This document shows, piece by piece, positions 58,050 to 64,000 of a stretch of 64,000 nt of DNA. Made by a program: the position numbers and the translations under genes. The stretch is from Acidaminobacter hydrogenoformans DSM 2784 (GTDB taxonomy: Bacteria; Bacillota; Clostridia; Peptostreptococcales; Acidaminobacteraceae): positions 62,001 to 126,000 of the forward strand of contig NZ_FMWL01000003.1 of NCBI RefSeq assembly GCF_900103005.1. The letters run 5' to 3'. The stretch's first letter is position 1. Every line of letters begins with the position of its first letter. The notes beneath the pieces were generated by a model. That model saw nothing but the letters and a program-made list of their open reading frames with translations, did not search any database and was not told the DNA's origin.

Positions 58050-58740
58050 AACACCCGTGACTTCAGTCATGGGATGAATCGCTCATCAACAGTTGGTTTA
58101 AAGTCATCATTAACACAATAAAAGTATTGTTTACATTTTTCATTAGGAACCAATGTTCCTACTATATACCAACAAGGGTTCTAATAGCAATACAATAAAA
58201 TGCTTCACTATTTTTCTCGATTTTACTTTGAAAAAGAACATGGGAGAAACAAAGGGTTAAAGTTGCTAAAATCCATGAAAAAATCACCAATGCAAGAAAA
58301 GACAACCTGCACAAATTTTCTTACGAAATCATCAAAAATCACGATGTGATCGGAATAGAAGATTTGCAGGTTTCTAATTTGCTGAGGAATCACAAACTGG
58401 CGAAATCCATCGCTGATGCGTCCTGGTCACACTTCATAAGCATGCTTGAATACAAGGCAAAATGGTATGGCAGGCAGGTTGTCAAAGTGGGGAGGAACTT
58501 TCCTTCAAGCCAATTGTGCTCAAATTGCGGATACAAAAATAAAGACGTTAAGAATCTTGCTGTGAGAGATTGGATTTGTCCGGAGTGTGGCATATTCCAC
58601 GACAGAGATCTTAACGCAAGCATAAATATCAAAAACGAAGCCCTAAGGCTTCTAACCGTTGGTGCGACGGGGCTAGCCTAATAATAAACTGTTCGATAGA
58701 ATGGTGTTCTTAGGAATCTCGTGACTTCAGTCATGAGAGG
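58050..58740 (+). mobile_element. IS200/IS605-type element with internal deletion
   Basis: Both ends carry the subterminal hairpins typical of the family, CCCGTGAC-ttca-GTCATGGG (58054-58073) and CTCGTGAC-ttca-GTCATGAG (58718-58737), which share the core GTGACTTCAGTCAT. The element keeps about 680 bases, with only the 3' part of tnpB and no tnpA. The exact ends were not determined; 58050 and 58740 are approximate. The 58081-58231 stretch inside it has no intact gene. Confidence 0.8.
58232..58681 (+). pseudogene. tnpB: tnpB (OrfB) remnant, C-terminal third
   Basis: The open frame runs 149 codons after a TGA at 58229-58231, without a start codon. It keeps the RuvC-II glutamate (GIEDL), the zinc finger (CSNCGY ... 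CPECG) and the RuvC-III aspartate ([11 protein letters not shown]) but lacks the N-terminal two thirds with the first RuvC aspartate. A normal TnpB is about 370-410 residues. The stop is TAA at 58679-58681. The 3' part of tnpB and the right end usually also encode the omega (guide) RNA, which is retained here. Confidence 0.88.
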
Positions 58741-58779
58741 TTCAAACCAAAGCCATCCAGCTGACCACACCTCAAAAAT

Positions 58780-58820
58780 AAAAATCCCGTTTCGCACAAA
58801 GCTGCGATGCGGGATTTTTT
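58780..58820. terminator. Bidirectional terminator
   Basis: AAAAATCCCG / CGGGATTTTTT arms around a 20-base loop, after the small membrane protein gene (minus). Confidence 0.82.
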
Positions 58821-58837
58821 AATTAATATTTTTCTCT

Positions 58838-59179
58838 TTACCCTTTTTTGAACAGGTTTCCAAAAAGCTCATCCTGAAACGTATACCAGTGCTGCACAAG
58901 ATTTTCGAGCCTGTAATAGTGCACCACGTAGGCTGCCACCAGCCCACCCATTATCATTACCAGTGCCCAAACAAACCGCAGCTCAGGCATCAGCATGGCC
59001 AGACCGAAAAAGAAGAGGAAGACCACCACCGTCAACATGAGCACCAGGAGATGGATCAAGCGCTCATGTTGAAGCCATCTCAACCGCTGCAGATACGCAG
59101 CGTGTACTCTCCCGACATCAGCACCAGAAGCTAAGGCTTCCCTCAATTCAGCTTCCCATTCCCTCGCTTGTCTGATCAT
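58838..59179 (-). CDS. Small membrane protein, 113 residues
   Basis: An N-terminal soluble helix (about 1-38, rich in Arg, Glu and Ala) is followed by two membrane helices (about 42-62 and 68-88) and a short aromatic tail. I do not recognise the family. The ATG at 59179 has only a weak site (AAAGG twelve bases upstream). It lies 49 bases downstream of htpG. Confidence 0.7.
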   Translation of the reverse strand: MIRQAREWEAELREALASGADVGRVHAAYLQRLRWLQHERLIHLLVLMLTVVVFLFFFGLAMLMPELRFVWALVMIMGGLVAAYVVHYYRLENLVQHWYTFQDELFGNLFKKG

Positions 59180-59228
59180 ACACAGCTCAAACCTTTCCGG
59201 CGAACGCCCGGCACTACGTCACCAGGCA

Positions 59229-61109
59229 CTACTTCATAATTTTAATCATCTGATTTGTGAACTCAACCGGATCCTCGATTGGAAGCCCCTCAATAAGACG
59301 TGCCTGATTGTAGAGGAGGCTGGTGTAGAGCTCAAACTTTTCGGCATCTTCCTCAAAAGCTTGTTTAAGGGTTTCGAAAACCTCGTGCTGCGTGTTGATT
59401 TCGAGAATTTTTTCCGCTTTGATGCCCTCCTGGTTCGGCATAGCACTCAGGATTTTTTCCATTTCAATGCTGAGCTCGCCGTCGCTGGCCAGACACACCG
59501 GGTGATGCTTCAGACGCTTGGAAGCGCGGACTTTGGTTACTTTGTCACCCAGCTGGGACTTCATTTTGTCGAACAGACTGGAATAGGTGTTGGTCTCGGA
59601 ACCATCGGCAGACTGCTCTTCTTCTGTCTCTATACCCAAATCGCCGCCGGATACATTCCTGAATTCCTTATCGTGATAGGACATCAGCATGCGGATCGCG
59701 AATTCGTCAACGTCATCCGTAAAGTAGAGGATCTCATAGCCCTTGTCCGCGACAAGTTCCGTCTGCGGCATGCGGTCTATGCGCTCCGGCGCGTCGCCAG
59801 TGGCGTAGTAAATGTATTTCTGTGAATCCGCCATGCGGCCCACATACTCGGCGAGGGTCACCATACCGCGCTCCGTGCTTGAATAGAACAGGACCAGATC
59901 CTGGAGATCCTCCTTGTTGCGGCCAAAATCATTATAAAGGCCAAACTTGAGCTGGCGGCCAAAAGCTTTGAAGAACGTCTCATACTTCTCGCGGTCATCT
60001 TTCAGCATAGCGAGGAGCTCATTCTTAATCTTGTTCTTGATGTTCTTCGCGATCAGCTTGAGCTGACGGTCATGCTGGAGCATTTCCCTGGAGATATTGA
60101 GGGAAAGGTCCTCGGAGTCCACCATGCCTTTGACGAAGCTGAAGTGGTCCGGCAGCAGGTCGCCACACTTGTTCATGATCAGGACGCCGCTTGAGTAAAG
60201 CTCGAGGCCCTTTTCAAACTCACGGGTATAATAGTCAAACGGTATGCTTTCCGGAATGTAGAGTATAGCATTGAAGCTGACCTGTCCGGAAGCATTCATA
60301 TGAACATATTTCAGCGGTTTGTCAAAGCCATAGTGCTTTTCGGAATAGAAGCTTTCGTAGTCTTCTTCCGTGAGCTCATTTTTATTTTTTCTCCAGATGG
60401 GCACCATGCTATTGACCGTTTCAAGTTCCTTGTATTCTTCATAGTCATTTTCCGTACCCTCTTTCAAGCGGCTGCGGGTCATCTCGAGCTTGATGGGGTA
60501 ACGTATGAAGTCAGAGTATTTCTTGATGAGCGCACGGAGCCTGTAGGCTTCGAGGTAGTCGTCATAGTGCTCATCCTCCGTGTTTTCCTTGATGGTCAGA
60601 ATAATTTCTGTACCCGTGCTGTCCTTTTGGGCAGGTTCAATCGTATAACCATCCGCACCTTTGGATTCCCATTTCCAGGCTTCGTCACTGCCATGGGCGC
60701 GGCTGATGACGACAACATCCTCCGCTACCATGAAAGCCGAATAAAAACCGACACCAAACTGTCCAATAATATCATAGCCGTCTTTCAGGTCATTTTCCTT
60801 CTTAAATGCCAGAGATCCGCTCTTGGCAATAACGCCAAGGTTTTCCTCCATCTCCTCCCTGGTCATGCCTATACCGGTATCTTTAATGGTCAGGACACGC
60901 TTTTCTTTATCCGCCAGGATCTCAATGTAATAATTCTCTTTATCAAAGCGAATGCTCTCATCTGTCAGCGCCTTATAGTACATTTTGTCAATGGCGTCAC
61001 TTGAGTTGGAGATCAGCTCACGAATAAAAATCTCCCTATGGGTGTAGATGGAGTTGATCATCAGGTCTAAAAGTCGTTTGGATTCTGCTTTAAATTGCTT
61101 TTTTGCCAC
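59229..61109 (-). CDS. htpG: Chaperone HtpG (Hsp90)
   Basis: Cytoplasmic Hsp90 homologue of 626 residues, normal size. The N-terminal GHKL ATPase has [15 protein letters not shown] (about 27-41), [13 protein letters not shown] (Asp for ATP) and [13 protein letters not shown] (about 116-128). The middle and C-terminal dimerisation regions follow. The GTG start at 61109 is eight bases after GAGGAG. A weak promoter (TTGGTG/GATAAA) lies upstream in the hsp18 terminator. It has no CIRCE of its own. Confidence 0.97.
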   Translation of the reverse strand: MAKKQFKAESKRLLDLMINSIYTHREIFIRELISNSSDAIDKMYYKALTDESIRFDKENYYIEILADKEKRVLTIKDTGIGMTREEMEENLGVIAKSGSLAFKKENDLKDGYDIIGQFGVGFYSAFMVAEDVVVISRAHGSDEAWKWESKGADGYTIEPAQKDSTGTEIILTIKENTEDEHYDDYLEAYRLRALIKKYSDFIRYPIKLEMTRSRLKEGTENDYEEYKELETVNSMVPIWRKNKNELTEEDYESFYSEKHYGFDKPLKYVHMNASGQVSFNAILYIPESIPFDYYTREFEKGLELYSSGVLIMNKCGDLLPDHFSFVKGMVDSEDLSLNISREMLQHDRQLKLIAKNIKNKIKNELLAMLKDDREKYETFFKAFGRQLKFGLYNDFGRNKEDLQDLVLFYSSTERGMVTLAEYVGRMADSQKYIYYATGDAPERIDRMPQTELVADKGYEILYFTDDVDEFAIRMLMSYHDKEFRNVSGGDLGIETEEEQSADGSETNTYSSLFDKMKSQLGDKVTKVRASKRLKHHPVCLASDGELSIEMEKILSAMPNQEGIKAEKILEINTQHEVFETLKQAFEEDAEKFELYTSLLYNQARLIEGLPIEDPVEFTNQMIKIMK

Positions 61110-61172
61110 GTTGAACGCTCCTCGTCTTCTGATTTTGTCTCGCTTACTTACTTATATTTTATCTTATTCACA

Positions 61173-61205
61173 TAAGAAAGCACCAAGGTGGGGCGACCTT
61201 GGCGC
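61173..61205 (-). terminator. Terminator after hsp18
   Basis: GCGCCAAGGT / ACCTTGGTGC hairpin followed by TTTCTT on the minus strand. Confidence 0.65.
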
Positions 61206-61216
61206 CGGTCATCAAC

Positions 61217-61669
61217 CTATTCAATCTCAATTTTTTTAGAAAGCTCTGTCTTTTTGACTTTTGGAACGACAATATTTAAAACGCCGTCTTCAAGCCTTGC
61301 TTTAATATCCTCAGTGCCCGCGTCTCCAAGGTAGATTGTACGCTGCATAGAACAGACGCGGCGTTCCTGGTGGACATAATTTTTCTTTTCTTCGTCAGTT
61401 TTTTCTTCACGCTTGATGGAAATGGTCAGTCTGCCTTCATTCATGTCGAGTGAGACCTCTTCTTTCTTGATCCCAGGCAAATCTGCCTCAATCTTATAAT
61501 GATCCTCAGCTTCTTCGACATCCAGTTTAAATGTGTCGCGCATCAGGCTGCGCCCAGGCATCCAGCTATCGCTAAAAAAGTCATCAAGCATGTTTGTGAA
61601 GTCATCGAAGCCACGCGGCCTGAGCGTGAGATTCGAGCGCCTTTGGTTGAAAGGAACAAGTCCTGCCAT
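61217..61669 (-). CDS. Hsp20/alpha-crystallin family small heat shock protein
   Basis: 150 residues. An N-terminal arm (GFDDFTNMLDDFFSDSW) is followed by an alpha-crystallin domain (about 45-145; DLPGIKKEEVSLDMNEGRLTI, split by position) with the A-x-L-E-D-G-V-L pattern ARLEDGVLNIVVPK and a C-terminal IEIE tail. Acts as an ATP-independent holdase. ATG 61669 follows AAAGGAG by nine bases; a longer frame from 61693 lies before it. Controlled by HrcA through the CIRCE element upstream. Confidence 0.95.
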   Translation of the reverse strand: MAGLVPFNQRRSNLTLRPRGFDDFTNMLDDFFSDSWMPGRSLMRDTFKLDVEEAEDHYKIEADLPGIKKEEVSLDMNEGRLTISIKREEKTDEEKKNYVHQERRVCSMQRTIYLGDAGTEDIKARLEDGVLNIVVPKVKKTELSKKIEIE

Positions 61670-61772
61670 GATTAACAACTCCTTTATAGTCAAATTTGGG
61701 TGTGTGAATGGAACAGGCTTTCAAAATACTATGCGCAAAGTGCATGACGCATTATGGATTTTGAAGATTTTG

Positions 61773-61799
61773 TTAGCACTCTCGCCCCTCGAGTGCTAA
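61773..61799 (-). promoter_or_regulatory. CIRCE element (HrcA operator)
   Basis: TTAGCACTC-N9-GAGTGCTAA, a perfect match to the CIRCE consensus, just downstream of the hsp18 promoter. Confidence 0.97.
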
Positions 61800-61810
61800 C
61801 CTCTAATTAA

Positions 61811-61839
61811 TATATACACCTTTTCAAAAAAAATGTCAA
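61811..61839 (-). promoter_or_regulatory. hsp18 sigma-A promoter
   Basis: TTGACA (61839-61834) and TATATA (61816-61811), 17-base spacing on the minus strand, upstream of the CIRCE. Confidence 0.85.
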
Positions 61840-61895
61840 GATTCCTGATATTATTTTTTCCTCATTTCCTCCTTCCCATTCTCCTCAAAAAACGC

Positions 61896-61948
61896 AAAAA
61901 AGCTGACCTGCCGCAGACGTCAAACGCTTCACCTGCGTGAGGCCAGCT
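61896..61948 (-). terminator. Terminator after the cyclase-family gene
   Basis: AGCTGGCCT..CGCAG / CTGCG..AGGTCAGCT stem followed by TTTTTTGCG on the minus strand. The remainder of 61840-62045 shows no gene. Confidence 0.75.
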
Positions 61949-62045
61949 CCTGTTTAAGCTATTCTTTTCGCGGTCACCAATCCCCCAAACACCCGCGCCG
62001 CTGGCGCTCAGTACCACTGGTTGAACCACGTCTTTCATTTCTCAC

Positions 62046-62681
62046 TTATTCTGTCGCTTTTTTCTCCTGAACCAACACCGCCCGCACCGGCGACGCCTCC
62101 GCCCCTATGATCTTAAGCGGCAACGCGATCAGCTTATAATCCCCCGGTTCAATATTCTTGAGCATCAAACCCTCCAGGATCATGACCCCGGCCTCGAAAA
62201 GCACCTTGTGCGTGGGATGGCCCTCCTGACCCCTTTCGATCCCAAGGCCATCCGTCCCCACGCCTTTGACGCCGAGTTCAGCCAGGTATTTCGCCGCTTC
62301 CAGTCCAAGGTAGACAAAGCCCGGATCAAAAGCCTCCGAGAAGCTGTTGCGCGTCTTTATCAGCACAAATGCCCCCGGCTGGACCTCAAATGGCTCCAGG
62401 TCAGAACGGCTGATCTCGCCCTCCAGCTCCGTCAGCGCGATCACGCGACAAGCTGTCAGCACGGAGGTCATCGCCACCTCGTCAATGGCACTTCCCCCAG
62501 GAAGCATGTGCAGCGGCGCGTCCAGGTGCGTCCCGGTGTGCAGGTCCAGTTCCAAAGTGCTGCTTGTGACACCATCAACCGCCACCTTCTTATGAAAGGT
62601 CAGCTTGGGCCGTCGCCCCTTGTCGTTCTTGTACACCGGCATCTCCTCATGAATGGGCATGCTGATATCATAAAGCTTCAT
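62046..62681 (-). CDS. Cyclase-family metal-dependent hydrolase (kynurenine formamidase-like)
   Basis: 211 residues of the PF04199 cyclase type. The metal-binding signature LDLHTGTHLDAPLHM (HxGTHxDxPxH, about residues 46-60) is intact. A later GVGTDGLGIERGQEGHPTH segment and the closing AEASPVRAVL are typical. Members include kynurenine formamidase and isatin hydrolase; substrate unknown here. ATG 62681 has GGGGGAG four bases upstream. Confidence 0.92.
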   Translation of the reverse strand: MKLYDISMPIHEEMPVYKNDKGRRPKLTFHKKVAVDGVTSSTLELDLHTGTHLDAPLHMLPGGSAIDEVAMTSVLTACRVIALTELEGEISRSDLEPFEVQPGAFVLIKTRNSFSEAFDPGFVYLGLEAAKYLAELGVKGVGTDGLGIERGQEGHPTHKVLFEAGVMILEGLMLKNIEPGDYKLIALPLKIIGAEASPVRAVLVQEKKATE

Positions 62682-62784
62682 GCTTCTCCCCCCGCTTTCC
62701 TGATTAATGCCGCCGGCGTCCTCAGATACCAGCCGCGGTCAGTGTTCTTCAAAAAACATCAAGTGCTTTTGCCGATGGTCACTT

Positions 62785-64000
62785 TCACACCCGCCCCAGC
62801 ACATCCCGCCCCGCCTCATAGCGCAGCAGCCTTTCCGGATGCGCCCTGACGTACGCCACAGCCGGGTCCACCAGTTCCCAGGCCGCTTCAATTTCACCCC
62901 AGGACGCGAACAGCGTCAAATCCCCCTTGAGCGCATCTATCAACAATTTTTCGTAAGCTTCTGGAGATTTTTCTCCAATAAGACAGCTTTGACAGTAGTC
63001 CAACTCCCTCTCGACGATCTCCGCCTCTGAACTGGGCGCCAATACATTGAACCGAATCCGCACGCCCTCCTCAGGCTGTACATTGATCTCTATTGAGTTT
63101 GGCGTTACGACGCCGTCCATTTGATCCGCCAATTTTGCGGCCTTCATCTTGATCTCAATGACCGTTTTCTTCTCGCTGAGCTTCTTGCCTGTCACCAGTT
63201 TAAACGGTACACCCTGCCAGCGAGGCGCGTCAATCTCAAGCATCAGCGACGCGAACGTCTCAGTACCCGAGTCTGGCGCTACACCCTCTTCATCCAAAAA
63301 ACCATTTTCGCTTTCTGAGCCGGTATACTGGCCAAACTGACTCTCTTCCAAATTCAGCTTCATCTGACGCAGCGACTGGATTTTAGACCGTCTTACTGCC
63401 TCAGTCCCAAGATCCTCAGGCGCGTCCATGGCCACGAGGGCCGCCATCTGAAGCATGTGGCTCTGCACCATGTCCCGCAGCGCGCCCGCCTTGTCGTAAT
63501 AGCCGCCGCGACCTTCAATGCCAAGAGTTTCCAAAGCATAGAGGTTGACTTCTTCAATATAATCCTTGCACCAGACCGCGTCAAAAATCGCGTTCGAAAA
63601 GCGCAGCGAAAACAAGTTGCGCAGCATGGCTTTGCCTAAATAATGGTCAATTCTAAATATGGCCGACTCGTCAAAATAACGGCTGATCCTCTCATTATAC
63701 TCTACCGCGGAAGCGAGGTCGTAACCAAAGGGCTTTTCTATAAGTATCGCAGCGGTCCCCTCTTCCGCGATGTCGCTGCCGCGGATCGTCCTCGCAAGTC
63801 TCCCAAAATGCTCAGGCATGGTCGCCAAAATGAACAGGGATCTGGACGGCGCGCCGTAAATTTCCTCAAGCTCCGCCTTTATATCCGCCAGGGATTTCTC
63901 TGCAGATATTACAGCTGGATCTTCAGGCTCCTCAAGGTGGTCAAAGTCCATTTGAACATAGAAAAGTCTATCCAGAAGTCCATTCAGACTCACTTCGCAG
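62785..64000 (-). CDS. zwf: Glucose-6-phosphate dehydrogenase, 5' part beyond window
   Basis: Enzyme of the oxidative pentose phosphate pathway; 404 codons seen, the frame open to the right edge, so the NADP-binding N-terminus is missing. Seen: LIEKPFGYDLASA, the active-site FRIDHYLGKAML and RDMVQSHMLQ with the catalytic-type histidines, and PEEGVRIRFN near the end. The family signature DHYLGKE/Q has Ala at the last position. Catalytic D-H is kept. Stop at 62785; no downstream terminator before the cyclase gene was obvious. Confidence 0.93.
   Translation of the reverse strand, partial: CEVSLNGLLDRLFYVQMDFDHLEEPEDPAVISAEKSLADIKAELEEIYGAPSRSLFILATMPEHFGRLARTIRGSDIAEEGTAAILIEKPFGYDLASAVEYNERISRYFDESAIFRIDHYLGKAMLRNLFSLRFSNAIFDAVWCKDYIEEVNLYALETLGIEGRGGYYDKAGALRDMVQSHMLQMAALVAMDAPEDLGTEAVRRSKIQSLRQMKLNLEESQFGQYTGSESENGFLDEEGVAPDSGTETFASLMLEIDAPRWQGVPFKLVTGKKLSEKKTVIEIKMKAAKLADQMDGVVTPNSIEINVQPEEGVRIRFNVLAPSSEAEIVERELDYCQSCLIGEKSPEAYEKLLIDALKGDLTLFASWGEIEAAWELVDPAVAYVRAHPERLLRYEAGRDVLGRV

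Overview
The window looks like a chromosomal segment of an anaerobic, low- to mid-GC Bacillota, most likely a clostridium. The signs are a T-box leader on valS, a CIRCE operator on hsp18, GAAC-N4-GTTC LexA boxes, a tungsten-type aldehyde:ferredoxin oxidoreductase operon, a predicted selenocysteine glutaredoxin, strong GGAGG ribosome sites with many TTG/GTG starts, and an FHA-FtsW/RodA-PBP operon. There are no rRNA or tRNA genes, no CRISPR array and no prophage. Most genes lie on the minus strand.

Layout. 1-3.8 kb: an eight-gene cation/proton antiporter operon in the gene order of Mbh/Mbs complexes, cut by the left edge. It has a near-consensus sigma-54 promoter and lies directly downstream of a sigma-54 activator gene (4.0-6.0 kb). 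6.1-10.5 kb: T-box-valS-folC. 10.5-13.1 kb: an unrecognised small gene with an operator-like dyad, then a PspC-PspC-LiaF-like envelope stress operon. 13.3-19.1 kb: serine dehydratase (sdaAB-sdaAA), a peptidoglycan-binding exported protein, and a class IV aminotransferase-pepT-tcdA operon. 19.1-26.4 kb: an alanine/phosphoester block of alr, an XRE-cupin regulator, an AGCS symporter, an NPP-like phosphodiesterase, a DeoR regulator and an MFS transporter. 26.5-31.6 kb: tandem repeats, then an ABC ATPase/exported protein/MacB-like permease operon.

31.7-37.3 kb: a DNA-damage block with dinB and a small gene, each with a LexA box in the promoter spacer, plus a YhaO/YhaN (SbcD/SbcC-like) pair. 37.5-40.4 kb: a membrane protein with PKD- and CBM-like ectodomains in the place where prkC often sits, followed by rsgA. 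40.5-41.7 kb: gene-free DNA with a 9-bp minisatellite. 41.7-49.0 kb: a three-gene operon led by a 1630-residue multidomain protein (HD, HEAT-like, NadD-like nucleotidyltransferase, GNAT-like, phosphoribosyltransferase-like) with an LDH-like dehydrogenase and a flavoprotein. This is the best candidate for an undescribed system. 49.1-52.5 kb: selenocysteine glutaredoxin, then a Moco/Tuco-type riboswitch-moaD-ferredoxin-AOR operon. 52.5-58 kb: SOUL protein, PBP/FtsW/FHA operon, GNAT and nitroreductase. 58.0-58.8 kb: an internally deleted IS200/IS605-type element keeping the tnpB 3' end and both end hairpins. 58.8-64 kb: small membrane protein, htpG, hsp18, cyclase-family hydrolase and zwf, cut by the right edge.

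The genes suggest an amino-acid-using anaerobe that conserves energy through ferredoxin and ion gradients: AOR and ferredoxin, an Mbh/Mrp-type antiporter, serine deamination, peptide and alanine use. All functional calls rest on reading motifs by eye; no database search was run.
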